DNA from: Streptomyces sp. CGMCC 4.7035
Lineage (GTDB): Bacteria; Actinomycetota; Actinomycetes; Streptomycetales; Streptomycetaceae
Reading direction: 5' to 3'
NCBI RefSeq assembly: GCF_031583065.1
Contig: NZ_CP134053.1
Location: forward strand, 4,898,001-4,962,000
DNA length: 64,000 nucleotides
Part shown: positions 50,509 through 60,017 of the stretch, piece after piece
How positions within the stretch are numbered: the stretch's first letter is position 1
Layout: each line of letters opens with the position of its first letter
The notes under the pieces: model-generated
What the model saw: only the letters and a program-made list of their open reading frames with translations
What the model was told of the DNA's origin: nothing
Databases searched by the model: none
Position numbers and translations under genes: made by a program

Positions 50509-51892
50509 TGTGGATCTGTTGGGCTGGCTCAGGCTGCACTGAGTTCGGGACGCTCGACGAGCTGGCCGCGTTCGAAGCGGGCTCCGGCGCGGACGAGGGC
50601 GACGAGGTGGGGTGCGTTCACGGCTCGCCACCGCTGCTGGGCGGACTCGACGAGCTTGAAGACCATGGCCAGGGCAGCGGTGCGGGAGCCGGCGCCGCGG
50701 GTGACCTTGGTCCGCAGCCGGACGGTGGAGAACGTGGACTCGATCGGGTTGGTTGTCCGCAGGTGGATCCAGTGCTCGGCGGGGAAGTCGAAGAACGCCA
50801 GCAGCTCGACCTCATCGTCGGTGATCTTCTTGACGGCCTTGGGGAACTTCGCACCGTAGAGCTGGGCGAACGTCTTGATCGCCGCCTGGGCGTGCTGCTT
50901 GTCCTCGGCGTTGTAGATGTCCTGGATGGCCTTCTTCGCGCCAGGCTGCGCGGACTTTGGCATGGAGTCGAGAACGTTGGCCGTTTTGTGAACCCAGCAC
51001 CGCTGCTCGCGGGTGGCGGGGAACACCTCAGCCAGCGCCTTCCAGAAGCCCAGGGCACCGTCGCCGACTGCCAGGACCGGGGCGCGCATGCCCCGGCGGG
51101 CGCAGTCCCGCAGCAGGTCCGCCCAGGATTCGGCCGATTCGCGGTAGCCGTCCTTGAGCGCGACCAGTTCCTTGGAGCCGTCGGCACGCACGCCGACCAG
51201 GACGAGGACGCAGGCTTTGGCTTCCTCCAGTCGGACGTTGAGGTGGATACCGTCGGCCCACACGTAGACGTAGTCGACCTCTGCGAGGTCTCGATCCATG
51301 AACGCGGCGTGGTCGGCCTGCCACTGTTGCGTGAGCCGGGTGACCGTGGCCGGGGAGAGCCCGGCCGAGCTGCCCAGGAACTGTTCGAGTGCGGGCACGA
51401 AGTCGCCGGAGGAGAGGCCGTGTAGGTAGAGCAGCGGCAGCACCTCGCTGATCTTGGGGGACTTGCGGCACCACGGCGGCAGGATCGCGGAGGAGAACCG
51501 TTTGCGCTCGCCCGTGCTCTCGTCGATGCGTTTGTCATTCACCCGTGGGGCCTTGACCTCGACCACACCGGCCGCGGTGGTGACCTTCCGGGGCTGGTGG
51601 TAGCCGTTGCGGACCACGAGCCGATGCCCGCGCTCGTCGCGCTGATCGGCCAACTCGGCTATGTAGGCGTTGACTTCGGCCTCCAGCGCGGCAGCCAGCA
51701 TCCTTCGGGCGCCCTCCCGGACAATCTCGTCGATCAGGGAGGAGCCGTTGGCGGTGGTGCCGTCGTCGTTCACTACGCTGAGCACGGGCGTGCCTTCCCG
51801 ACCCGCGCGACAACGCGGGCCTACTCGATACCAGTCAATCGATCACTCGGGAAGGTACGCCCTTCGCGTGTGCCCTCACGAGCCGATCCACA
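50509..51892 (-). mobile_element. IS256-family element, approximate limits
   Basis: Encloses one intact transposase gene. TGTGGATC at 50509-50516 and its reverse complement at 51885-51892 are a short candidate terminal repeat, with GGCTC shortly inside both. No matching 8-bp target duplication was seen, so the ends are tentative. Confidence 0.5.
50529..51785 (-). CDS. IS256-family transposase, intact
   Basis: 418 residues. N-terminus: LIDEIVREGARRMLAAALEA and ERGHRLVVRNGYHQPRKVTT. DDE core: DYVYVWADGIHLNVRLEEAK with the first Asp, VLAVGDGALGFWKALAEVFP with the second, QRCWVHKTANVLDSMPKSAQ, and TTNPIESTFSTVRLRT with the Glu. All conserved blocks of the mutator-type family are present in order and length is normal, so this is the best candidate in the window for an active transposase. 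Confidence 0.92.
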   Translation of the reverse strand: MLSVVNDDGTTANGSSLIDEIVREGARRMLAAALEAEVNAYIAELADQRDERGHRLVVRNGYHQPRKVTTAAGVVEVKAPRVNDKRIDESTGERKRFSSAILPPWCRKSPKISEVLPLLYLHGLSSGDFVPALEQFLGSSAGLSPATVTRLTQQWQADHAAFMDRDLAEVDYVYVWADGIHLNVRLEEAKACVLVLVGVRADGSKELVALKDGYRESAESWADLLRDCARRGMRAPVLAVGDGALGFWKALAEVFPATREQRCWVHKTANVLDSMPKSAQPGAKKAIQDIYNAEDKQHAQAAIKTFAQLYGAKFPKAVKKITDDEVELLAFFDFPAEHWIHLRTTNPIESTFSTVRLRTKVTRGAGSRTAALAMVFKLVESAQQRWRAVNAPHLVALVRAGARFERGQLVERPELSAA

Positions 51893-51906
51893 GGTAATGA
51901 GCATTG

Positions 51907-52065
51907 CTCGATCACCGAACACCCCGCCCACTACTACCAGGAGCTGTGGATCGACGGTGTCGATCTGCAGCGGCCCACCGACGACCTGACCGCCGGTGCC
52001 TTGGACTGCGGCACCACGCTGTGCGTCGCCGGATACGCCGCCCACCTGAGCGGCTACACCATCGC
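51907..52065 (+). pseudogene. Fragment of an unidentified plasmid- or phage-type protein
   Basis: Open frame with HYYQELWIDGVDLQRPTDDL and GALDCGTTLCVAGYAAHLSG, clearly protein-like, ending in unrelated sequence near 52065. I do not recognise the family. No start codon remains on the left, where the IS256 copy ends. Confidence 0.45.
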
Positions 52066-52337
52066 CCAATATCCAGCTCCACGCCGACACCGAGGGCCAG
52101 CGCGAGCCTGCGTGCCGTTCGAGCAGTGCGCGTTGCCGTTCATTCGGGTCAGACCGTCGATCCACGATCACCAACCCACAGCGCACTCGCATGCCCTGAA
52201 CAGAGCCGAAAGAGTGGCTCCTGCCCGTGGGAGTTCTCTGGGACTTTCCTGGGACTTCCGGCTGCATCAGCCAGTACGAGCGTGACACAACCGAAAGGCC
52301 ATTCATGCAGGTCAACGACCTGCGACGCCCAGACATC

Positions 52338-52758
52338 GCAGGTCATGGCGTTGGCTGGTCTCTTCCGGAACATGTGGGGCATCGCCGGATCCCACCAGAT
52401 CCAGTTCCTCGACGCCCTGCACCGCGACCACGCAGAGGTCGAAGACCACGTCCGCACCAACAAGGCCATGGGGCTGGCGAACCTGCCCTCACAGTCGTGG
52501 CAGATCAACACAGCCTGGATGCTCGCCGCGAACCTCGCCGCCGACCTCGACACCTGGCTGCGGCTGCTCACCCTGCACGACCAAGACGGCCTCGAAGACG
52601 CCGAGCCGGACACGATGCGCCTGCGCCTTTACCACCTTCCGGCCCGCCTGGCCCGCCACGCCCGCCGTCGCATCCTGCGCATTGAGCGGACCTGGCCCTG
52701 GGCGGCGGCGTTCACCACCAGCTGGAACAGGCTCACCCGACTTCCAGTCGCCACCTGA
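52338..52758 (+). pseudogene. IS1380-family transposase, C-terminal fragment
   Basis: Carries LHRDHAEVEDHVRTNKAMGL, LPSQSWQINTAWMLAANLAA, DLDTWLRLLTLHDQDGLEDA, TMRLRLYHLPARLARHARRR and an Arg/Trp-rich end, matching the terminal ~130 residues of IS1380-type transposases. The catalytic N-terminal two thirds are missing. Confidence 0.7.
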
Positions 52759-53313
52759 CAGCCGGCTCACGCCCCGACGAGGACCAGGAAGGAGGACCCG
52801 CAGTCTCCGGGCCGGTGGAACCCGGCGCACCCCGCGGCGTCACGCGACGGCCTGCCCTCCAACGGCAGAGGACATTACGGGCGAACAGCCGCACCGATCA
52901 GCGATCGGAACCCACTGACGAATCGAGGTCAAACAAGCACGAGCCGATCCCACCGGGGTGGCGTGTTCAGGCGATGTCCCTCATATCGTCGTCACTGGCG
53001 ACGCGTGGATGACGGGACCTCGGGCGCCCGCGGGAAGCGGCTTAAGGTCGGACCATTCGCCTTCGCGAACGGTTTGCATCCTGGCCCAGCGGGCTCCGGG
53101 CCAACCGTCCCCAGGGACCTGTAGCAGTCGCATCCGACAGCACCGGCGTCTCACACGCCTCTCACGCACGTGACGTTGCGAGAACAACCAAGGTGCCTCT
53201 GACCTGTACGTTCCTACATCACGTGGACGGTTCAGAACCTGTATGGACGGCCGGTAAACTCTGGACCTGTTCTACCTTCCACACCATCTTTGCAGGTCAG
53301 ATGCCACGGAAGG
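52759..53313. other. Gene-free stretch
   Basis: About 550 bases between the IS1380 fragment and the MerR gene stop. No frame on either strand resembles a known family; I see no strong hairpin or repeat. Confidence 0.5.
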
Positions 53314-54291
53314 TTAGGTCGCGCGGGTGGCGGCGAGCCATTCCCGGTCCGCTGCGGCGCTCTCCGGGTCGCCTTGGGGTGTCCCGTTGATCGTGGCCAC
53401 AAGCGAGTTGTACCTGCCGAGCAGACCGTTGAACCGGGACAGGCTCTGGCCGGCATGCTGGCTTTCCGCGACGGGGGCGTCGGTGCGGATACGGCCTGCC
53501 AGCCCGGCGGTGTCCAGGTGTTCGGTGAACTCGGCGGCCGAGGCCGCGATACGGTCCGCGATCTCGCGGGCCTGTGCGGAGTCGGCGGGCAGCCCGGCTC
53601 GGCGCGCCGCCCGGGCCTCAAGGAGAAGCTGTCGGTGCCTCTCGACCCGCTCCATCACCGGCGGCGCGGTCACCTGGAGTGCCCGGGAAGAGGAGAAGGC
53701 TCGCTGGAAGGCATCGCGAAGCGACTGGCGGAAGTGGTTGTCCTGTACCAGGTCTGCCAACTTGATCCAGGCTTCGAGTTGTTCGGTGGTCGGCTCGGTC
53801 GGCAGGTGCGGGCGCATGTGGCGAAACCGCTCGACGAAGGTCGGGTGAATGCTGAGGCCGTCGGTCACTTCGTCCCAGAACCGGTCGAAGAGCCGGTCGC
53901 GGTCGTCGTCGGACATGGACACGAGCTTGTGCATGAGGCTCACCTGTTCCGTTGCGCTGTCTTGTCTCACGATGGTCCGCAGGACGGCCCGCCGGGCTCG
54001 CAGGCGGCGCATCTGGCCCTCGACGAGCTCCAGATGCGCCGTGGCCAGATCGCGTAGTGACGCCTCGTCGGTCAGCACCTGGCGGATGTCGTCCAAGCTC
54101 GCCCCCAGTTCGCGGAGAGTGCGTACGAGTTCCAGCCTGGCGATCGTCTGGACGTCGTAGAGCCGATACCGGCTTCCCGTACGGCCGGTCGGCGCGACGA
54201 GACCGGCGTCGGCGTAGAACCTGATGGCGCTGACGCTCAGGCCGGTGCGGCGCGCGACATCGCCGATGGGATAGAGCTCGTTGTCGTCCAC
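53314..54291 (-). CDS. MerR-family regulator with large effector domain
   Basis: 325 residues from GTG 54291; the longer TTG start at 54312 would overlap the inverted repeat in its promoter. DNA-binding part: YPIGDVARRTGLSVSAIRFY, then GSRYRLYDVQTIARLELVRT. A coiled-coil dimer helix (LVEGQMRRLRARRAVLRTIV) follows, then a ~200-residue helical domain of the TipAS/antibiotic-sensing kind (DRDRLFDRFWDEVTDGLSIH). It is likely a drug- or stress-responsive activator of itself and of unknown targets. Confidence 0.85.
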   Translation of the reverse strand: MDDNELYPIGDVARRTGLSVSAIRFYADAGLVAPTGRTGSRYRLYDVQTIARLELVRTLRELGASLDDIRQVLTDEASLRDLATAHLELVEGQMRRLRARRAVLRTIVRQDSATEQVSLMHKLVSMSDDDRDRLFDRFWDEVTDGLSIHPTFVERFRHMRPHLPTEPTTEQLEAWIKLADLVQDNHFRQSLRDAFQRAFSSSRALQVTAPPVMERVERHRQLLLEARAARRAGLPADSAQAREIADRIAASAAEFTEHLDTAGLAGRIRTDAPVAESQHAGQSLSRFNGLLGRYNSLVATINGTPQGDPESAAADREWLAATRAT

Positions 54292-54305
54292 AGCGCCACT
54301 ATGGG

Positions 54306-54324
54306 GTCTCAAGTAGGTTGAGAC
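54306..54324. promoter_or_regulatory. MerR-type operator
   Basis: GTCTCAA-GTAGG-TTGAGAC, a 7-bp inverted repeat with 5-base spacer, 15 bases upstream of the MerR GTG; the form and place suit autoregulation. Confidence 0.6.
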
Positions 54325-54904
54325 TCAAGCCCGTGCCGGCTCCTCCCGGCGGTTGCGCCGCCGGCTCGCCCCGGGGCGCGGAGCTGTGAGGGGGGAAGAG
54401 TTCACGGAGTGCTCTCATGACGTGGGTGCCGCACGCGGTGCAGTGGGCGGCATGGTCGGCGAGCTCGGGGACGAGCCTACGGCGTGTCAGGTGCTGCTGC
54501 GCGAGGCGATCCTCAAGCGGCCATGAAGCGCGGGCACGGGAGGCATTACGCCTACTCGCGTGCGCTTACGGACGCGCCGTGCACCGGCAACAGGACGAGC
54601 CTTGCTGAGCGCGGCTGGTGCCCGTCCTCGAACGTTGTCATCGAAGCGTGTCCCCCAAGCGAGCTACCTGAGCTGTCCACTGTGCGGTGATGTGTGCCAT
54701 CGGCCCTCCGGTGTTGACTCGGTATCCGTCAAACACGGCGGCAACGAGCCGTTCGACCATGCCCGGCAACCGGTGCTCGAGAACCACACCGCTGACGCCG
54801 GCATGTATGGAGCAGCTGTCTGCCGCAGGAATGGGCGCAAGGTCACCGGGTGCCCGGGCTATCGGCACCGGATTCAAGGTCTCTCGCAGAAACTATGGGA
54901 TGAG
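54325..54904. other. Stretch without a recognisable gene
   Basis: About 580 bases between the MerR promoter and the MprF-like gene. A minus-strand frame at 54638-54877 (79 codons, with CSIHAGVSGVVLEHRLPGMV) has protein-like composition but no family I know. The promoter of the next gene should also lie here. Confidence 0.35.
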
Positions 54905-56701
54905 ATGTCTGTCAGGACAGATCGAGAAACGTCGGGCCGGTGCCCGAGGCGATCAAGTGCCATGTGGCGCATGCTCCACGGCCCGCATCCGGAGGCCGTC
55001 CCCGCTCTGCTCGCCAGGGCGTGCACCCTCGTGGGAGTCCTGGACATCGCCGCAGGCGTGTTCCCGCGCTTCCGGCACAGCCGTCTACACCACATGGCAG
55101 AGGTACTGCCCGGCTCGTTCGGGTCCTTCGCCGCAGCCCTGTCGCTGAGTGCGGGCATCCTGCTGCTGCTCCTGGCGCACGGGTTGCGTCGGCGCAAGCG
55201 CCGGGCCTGGCACGGCGCGGCGCTGCTCCTGCCGACGGGAGCCGTGTCGGAGTACGTCCACCGCCACTCGATCGTCGGTGTGCTGATCGCGGTGGCGTTG
55301 CTGGTGCCGCTGCTGCGCCACCGTGGCGAGTTCACGGCCCTGCCCGACCCGCTCAGCCGCTGGTGGGCACTGGCCAACCTCGTCCTCACGGGGGTCGGTT
55401 CCGTGGCTCTTGGCCTGGTCATCGTGAGCGTCCACACACACCACATGGTCGGCAACCCGAGCTGGTCCGACCGCCTCGAGCACGTCCTCTACGGCCTCTT
55501 CGGCTTCGAGGGGCCGGTCCACTACACCGGCAACGCCTCCTGGGCGGTCGGTTTCTCGCTCGGCGCGCTCGGCCTGATCACCGCCATCACCACGGTCTAC
55601 CTGGCGTTCCGGGCCGGTCAGCCGGCCGCCCGGCTGACCGGGGAGGACGAGGCACAGCTGCGCGCCCTGCTGGAGAAGCACGGTGCCCGTGACTCCCTCG
55701 GTCGGTTCGCGCTCCGCCGCGACAAGGCGGTCGTCTTCTCACCGAGCGGCAAGGCGGCGGTGACCTACCGCGTCGTGGCGGGCGTGATGCTCGCGAGTGG
55801 CGACCCGATCGGCGACGTGGAAGCCTGGCCCGGTGCGATCGAGCGCTTCATGGGCGAGGCCAAGGCACACTCCTGGACTCCTGCGGTCGTGGGCTGTTCA
55901 GAGACGGGCGGCGAGGTGTGGAGCCGCGAGACGGGCCTCGAGGTTCTCGAGTTGGGCGATGAGGCGGTTGTGGACGTCAAGGATTTCTCCCTCTCCGGTC
56001 GGGCGATGCGCAACGTGCGCCAGATGGTGAAGCGGATCGAGCGCGCGGGCTACGAAACCCGAGTACGGCGCATCCGTGACCTCTCCGACAACGAGCTGGA
56101 GCGCATACGACGGGCCGCGGAGGACTGGCGTGGCACGGACACCGAGCGCGGTTTCTCCATGGCACTCGGCCGCATCGGAGACCCGACGGACGGCGACTGC
56201 CTGGTCGCTACCGCTCACAGGCAGGACGACGAGCCCGGCCCCTACGGCGACCTGAAGGCGATCCTGCACTTCGTCCCCTGGGGCACCGACGGTTTGTCCC
56301 TCGACCTCATGCGCCGTGACCGCTCGGCCGACCCCGGCATGAACGAACTGCTGATCGTGGCCGCGCTGCAGGCCGCGCCGGAGTTGGGCATCGAGCGGAT
56401 CTCGCTGAACTTCGCGATGTTCCGCTCGGTGCTGGCGCGCGGCGAGAAGATCGGCGCCGGGCCGGTGCTGCGGGCGTGGCGGGGGCTGTTGATCTTCCTC
56501 TCCCGCTGGTTTCAGATCGAGTCGCTGTACAAGTTCAACGCCAAGTTCCAGCCCCGCTGGGAACCGCGCTTCGTGGTGTACGCCGACGCCTGGGACCTGC
56601 CGCGCATCGGCATCGCGGCCATGCAGGCGGAGGGCTTCGTGAACCTGGCCCTTCCCCGCTTCCTGCACCAGCGTGGAGCAGAACTGGCGCCCACTGGATG
56701 A
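54905..56701 (+). CDS. MprF-like (DUF2156) phosphatidylglycerol lysyltransferase-type protein
   Basis: 598 residues from ATG 54905, GGGATGAG upstream; longer in-frame starts exist. Residues ~20-240 hold about six membrane helices (AALSLSAGILLLLLAHGL, VGVLIAVALLVPLL, LVLTGVGSVALGLVIVSVH). Residues ~260-590 are the soluble DUF2156 GNAT-like domain: FSPSGKAAVTYRVVAGVMLA, SGDPIGDVEAWPGAIERFMG, NVRQMVKRIERAGY and SLYKFNAKFQPRWEPRFVVY. Such proteins transfer Lys or another amino acid to membrane lipid, raising resistance to cationic peptides. A 15-16 bp hairpin follows directly. Confidence 0.82.
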   Translation: MSVRTDRETSGRCPRRSSAMWRMLHGPHPEAVPALLARACTLVGVLDIAAGVFPRFRHSRLHHMAEVLPGSFGSFAAALSLSAGILLLLLAHGLRRRKRRAWHGAALLLPTGAVSEYVHRHSIVGVLIAVALLVPLLRHRGEFTALPDPLSRWWALANLVLTGVGSVALGLVIVSVHTHHMVGNPSWSDRLEHVLYGLFGFEGPVHYTGNASWAVGFSLGALGLITAITTVYLAFRAGQPAARLTGEDEAQLRALLEKHGARDSLGRFALRRDKAVVFSPSGKAAVTYRVVAGVMLASGDPIGDVEAWPGAIERFMGEAKAHSWTPAVVGCSETGGEVWSRETGLEVLELGDEAVVDVKDFSLSGRAMRNVRQMVKRIERAGYETRVRRIRDLSDNELERIRRAAEDWRGTDTERGFSMALGRIGDPTDGDCLVATAHRQDDEPGPYGDLKAILHFVPWGTDGLSLDLMRRDRSADPGMNELLIVAALQAAPELGIERISLNFAMFRSVLARGEKIGAGPVLRAWRGLLIFLSRWFQIESLYKFNAKFQPRWEPRFVVYADAWDLPRIGIAAMQAEGFVNLALPRFLHQRGAELAPTG

Positions 56702-56705
56702 CTCC

Positions 56706-56740
56706 GAACCGCCCCGGTTCAGAGTGAACCGGGGCGGTTC
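56706..56740. terminator. 16-bp perfect hairpin terminator
   Basis: GAACCGCCCCGGTTCA and its complement around GAG, starting five bases after the MprF-like stop. Confidence 0.9.
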
Positions 56741-56744
56741 AGGC

Positions 56745-57101
56745 CCTGTTTTTGGGGGCAATCACCAACAGCCGAAGCCTCGCAGCCGCATACGGATCAC
56801 GGCCGTCACGGGCCTGGCCGGAGCGGCGTCGCTGATCCTGCTGACCGCCGTGCATGTCGATCCCAAGCCGACGATCGACCAGGTCAAGGCCCAGATCCCA
56901 ACTGAACGCGTAGGCCGAGTCCTCCACGGAGAAGTACGACAAGGCCGTGGACGACCAGAAGCAGCTCCAGCAGGACGCCGCCGCGGTCCAGGACCGGATC
57001 GCCCGTCAGCAGACCAAGGTCGCCGACATGCAGACTACGCTCGGCGCGATGGCGGCCGAACAGTACCGCGACGGAGGCATCGACCCGTCGGTGCAGCTTA
57101 G
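56745..57101 (+). pseudogene. NlpC/P60 peptidoglycan hydrolase, N-terminal fragment with frameshift
   Basis: RITAVTGLAGAASLILLTAV is a signal peptide, followed by KPTIDQVKAQ. The frame then shifts near 56900 to a coiled coil of the RipA-like type (DDQKQLQQDAAAVQDRIARQ, QTKVADMQTTLGAMAAEQYR) and GGIDPSVQL. It stops at 57101, where IS5-end sequence begins. The catalytic NlpC/P60 domain is absent. Confidence 0.7.
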
Positions 57102-57200
57102 AGCCCGCGCAGATAGGCGGCGTGGAAAGTAGGTGGGCACAGGCCCCAGTGATCATGTAGTTGCGACGCTCTGTAACCACTGGCGAGACCTGTGCCAGTC
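57102..57200 (+). mobile_element. IS5-family end remnant
   Basis: Begins AGCCCGCGCAGATAGGCGGC, contains GTTGCGACGCTCTGTAACCA and codes LRRSVTTG. This matches, with gaps, the right end of the complete IS at 58918-59883 read in reverse. About 100 bases remain, and they truncate the NlpC/P60 gene. Confidence 0.75.
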
Positions 57201-57207
57201 CTATGTT

Positions 57208-58023
57208 TCAGGTCGCCTGCCTGGCCAGCCTGTGCAGGGTCCGCGCGGCAGGTGATCCGGGGTCGGCCGTGATCAGGACGACTTCCTGGTCATCCTCGGG
57301 CACGAGCAGGACGTCACAGTGCAACCGCAGCGTGCCGGTCTCCGGGTGATCGAGGATCTTGGTGCGGTGCCTGGGGGCGTGGACCGGACGCGTTTGCCAT
57401 ATCTGTCGGAACTCCTCGCTGCCGGTGTGCAGTTCGGCCAGCAGAGCGGTCAGCTGCGGGTCATGCGGGTAGCGGTCGGCGGCCCGTCGCAGCCGCGCCA
57501 CCACAACGTGCCCGAACTCCTCATCGCTGGAGCTCTCGTACATCCGCCCCTGGCCAAGGAAGCGGCGCCGGGCCAGGTTCGTCCTCCCGCCTCCGAGATC
57601 GCCGCCGAGCAGTGCCTGGGCCAGGGGGTTCCAGGCGACGACGCCGTACGCCGCGTCAGTGACGATGGCACCGGTCTCCGGCAACCGCTCCAGCATCCGG
57701 GCCACATGCGGGCGTACCCACCGCACGGCGCTGATGCCGGGCGGCGCGCTCGATCCCGCCAGACGGAACAGGTGGCTGCGCTCGGCCGGCGTGAGCCGTA
57801 GTGCCTGGGACAACGCGTCCAGGATCCGAGTGGACGGCCGCGGGCCCCGGGCCTGCTCCAGCCGCGTGTAGTAGTCGACCGACATGTGGGCGAGTTCCGC
57901 CACCTCTTCGCGGCGCAGGCCCGGTGTCCGGCGATCGGTGCCCGTCGCCGTCAGGCCGATCTCGTGTGGACGCAGGCCCGCCCTGCGGTCCCGCAGGAAG
58001 CGGGCCAGCTCCTGCCGTGCCAT
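57208..58023 (-). CDS. XRE-type regulator with MmyB-like ligand domain
   Basis: 271 residues from ATG 58023, GGGAGGAAG upstream. Helix-turn-helix: LARFLRDRRAGLRPHEIGLT, then LRREEVAELAHMSVDYYTRL. The MmyB-like domain carries VAWNPLAQALLGGDLGGGRT, YPHDPQLTALLAELHTGSEE, VHAPRHRTKILDHPETGTLR and LHCDVLLVPEDDQEVVLITA. In Streptomyces this type usually sits divergent from an SDR and represses it. That is exactly the arrangement here (SDR start 58095, 71 bases away). Confidence 0.9.
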   Translation of the reverse strand: MARQELARFLRDRRAGLRPHEIGLTATGTDRRTPGLRREEVAELAHMSVDYYTRLEQARGPRPSTRILDALSQALRLTPAERSHLFRLAGSSAPPGISAVRWVRPHVARMLERLPETGAIVTDAAYGVVAWNPLAQALLGGDLGGGRTNLARRRFLGQGRMYESSSDEEFGHVVVARLRRAADRYPHDPQLTALLAELHTGSEEFRQIWQTRPVHAPRHRTKILDHPETGTLRLHCDVLLVPEDDQEVVLITADPGSPAARTLHRLARQAT

Positions 58024-58094
58024 GCCGCTTCCTCCCACTGCCTGGTACAGGTTGTCCCTGGCAGGGCGCCCACAGCCAGGGAACGGTAGTTGCC

Positions 58095-58811
58095 ATGAAC
58101 GATCGCACAGCTCTTGTCACCGGTGCCAACAAGGGCATCGGCAAGCACATCGCCCGGCTCCTCGCCGCCGAGGGCCTCACCGTGTACGTGGGCTCTCGCG
58201 ACCGCGGGCTCGGACAGCGAGCCGTCGAGGAGATCGGCGCAGGCGCCCGCCTGCTGGTCCTCGACGTGACAGATCTTGACGGCATCGCACGGGCCGCGAC
58301 CCAGGTGGACCGTCTGGACGTGCTGGTCAACAACGCCGGGATCTCACCGTCACTCGCCCCGCCGGCCGACACGAGCGTTGAGGAGTTCCGGCGCACATAC
58401 GAGACCAACGTCTTCGGGGTGGTGGCGGTGACCAATGCCTTCCTGCCCGCCCTGCGCCGGTCCCCGCATCCGCGCATCGTCAACATCTCCAGCGGCACCG
58501 CATCGCTGACCTGGAGCACGAACCCCAACCCCCAGTTCACCCCGGGAAGCGGTGGCGCCGCCGCCTACCGGTCGTCCAAGGCCGCCCTCAACGCCCTCAC
58601 CGTCCTTTACGCCCAGACGCTGGCCGAGGACGGCTTCAAGGTCAACGCGCTCGCCCCCGGCATGCGGGCCACCGACCTCAACCCCCTGGCCGCCGCTGCC
58701 GGCGACGACCCGGCCGAGGCCGCCCAGGGAGCCGCCCGCCTGGCCCTGCTGCCAGACGACGGCCCCACCGGTGGCTTCTTCTCCTGGGACGGAACGCCCG
58801 TGCCCTGGTGA
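58095..58811 (+). CDS. Short-chain dehydrogenase/reductase
   Basis: 238 residues, ATG 58095. Classical SDR: ALVTGANKGIGKHIARLLAA (cofactor), VLVNNAGISPSLAPPAD, IVNISSGTASLTW (active Ser), AAYRSSKAALNALTVLYAQ (Tyr-x-x-x-Lys) and VNALAPGMRATDLNPL. Substrate unknown. It is probably regulated by the divergent MmyB-type protein. Confidence 0.9.
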   Translation: MNDRTALVTGANKGIGKHIARLLAAEGLTVYVGSRDRGLGQRAVEEIGAGARLLVLDVTDLDGIARAATQVDRLDVLVNNAGISPSLAPPADTSVEEFRRTYETNVFGVVAVTNAFLPALRRSPHPRIVNISSGTASLTWSTNPNPQFTPGSGGAAAYRSSKAALNALTVLYAQTLAEDGFKVNALAPGMRATDLNPLAAAAGDDPAEAAQGAARLALLPDDGPTGGFFSWDGTPVPW

Positions 58812-58917
58812 GCGGCGCTGAGATCCCAGGCGACGGCACTGACTCGCACGCCCCAAAAAGCGTATTCCCAGAGCGGCGGTCCTCCTCGGGCCGAAGCGTG
58901 CTTGGCAGCAGCGCAAG

Positions 58918-59883
58918 GAGGCTGCGCAGACAGGTGCGCGCTCATGGGCAGCGGTTCGGGCGGTCGTCCCACCGGTGGGTCGTCCAGGCCCGGCGGATCA
59001 GGCTACGGACGGCGATGACGGTGTCGGCGAGGTCGAAGAAGGCGTGGATGACGGTCGCGCGGCGCTCGTGGCAGCGGGCGAGGCGGTGGAAGGCGTTCTG
59101 CCAGGCGTGGGTGCGTTCGACGTGCCACCGCTGGCTCGCCTGGATCGGTGCCTTCTCGCCCTTGTGCGCGATGCGGCCATGCAGGCCGCGGGTGGTGAGT
59201 TCGGTGCGGGTCTTGTCCGAGTCGTAGCCGGCATCCAGGTGCACGGTGATGTCGTCGGGCAGCGGTCCCAGGTCCGCCAGCCGGTCCAGGGTCGGAGCCA
59301 ATAGCGGGGAGTCGTGGCGGTTCGCTCCGGCGAGAACCCTGCCGAGCGGGATCCCGTAACCATCCGTCATACCGGAGCGTTTCAGGCCCTGTTTGCCGCG
59401 GTCGACGGGTGAGCGCCCGGCCACCTCACCGCCGCCGGGGGCCTTGGTGATGGCGCCATCGACAGCGATCTGGTCGAGCACGAGCCCGACAATCCGGTCG
59501 TAGGACTCAAGCGCGATCCGTTTGAGCCGGGCGAAGACGCCGAGTCGTATCCACTCATCGCGGCGGTTGCGGATGGTGGTCGCCGAGCAGGTCGTGTCGG
59601 AGATCGCCTGGTAGGAGCAGCCGAACCGCAGGAGCTGCAGCAACTTGTCGAACACGATCCGGTCGCTGATACGGCGGCGGTGGCAACCCAACGGATGGGA
59701 CGGATCGATCGTAGGGTGCTTGGGCAACAACGCCGCGAATTGGTCCCACAGCGGGTCGGTCAGCCATGAAGGAAGAACGGGCACAGGTCTCCCAGTGGTC
59801 ACAGAGCGTCGCAACTCCGTGATCACCGGGACCTGGCCTGCCTCGACGCCGGGGCTCCCCATGCCGCCTATCTGCGCGAGCTC
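58918..59883 (-). mobile_element. IS5-family insertion sequence, 966 bp
   Basis: Imperfect terminal repeats: GAGGCTGCGCAGACAGG from 58918 and, in reverse, GAGCTCGCGCAGATAGG from 59883. It contains one intact transposase. No target duplication was recognisable. A ~100-base end of a second copy is at 57102. Confidence 0.75.
58942..59784 (-). CDS. IS5-family transposase, intact
   Basis: 280 residues from GTG 59784 (longer starts possible up to 59862). Conserved: VLPSWLTDPLWDQFAALLPK, HPLGCHRRRISDRIVFDKLL, LLRFGCSYQAISDTTCSATT, LDQIAVDGAITKAPGGGEVA with the first Asp, ITVHLDAGYDSDKTRTELTT with the second, and WHVERTHAWQNAFHRLARCH with the Glu of the DDE triad. Full length and uninterrupted. Confidence 0.9.
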   Translation of the reverse strand: MPVLPSWLTDPLWDQFAALLPKHPTIDPSHPLGCHRRRISDRIVFDKLLQLLRFGCSYQAISDTTCSATTIRNRRDEWIRLGVFARLKRIALESYDRIVGLVLDQIAVDGAITKAPGGGEVAGRSPVDRGKQGLKRSGMTDGYGIPLGRVLAGANRHDSPLLAPTLDRLADLGPLPDDITVHLDAGYDSDKTRTELTTRGLHGRIAHKGEKAPIQASQRWHVERTHAWQNAFHRLARCHERRATVIHAFFDLADTVIAVRSLIRRAWTTHRWDDRPNRCP

Positions 59884-60017
59884 TTATGTTCTCCAGCAAC
59901 CCGGGCGACTACCTCCGCCTGACGTCGTCGGCCGAACTCTGCTTTCCGGCCCGGGCCGAAACGACGGTGATGGCGGGGCGTTGCTGGTCTGTCAGGAGAG
60001 CGGCGGCGTAGCTCTCT

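Noticed and set aside
50501..51900. Eight-base target duplication for the IS256 copy
   Set aside because: Flanks TCCGGCTG and GGTAATGA do not match, so either my element ends are wrong or a rearrangement followed insertion.
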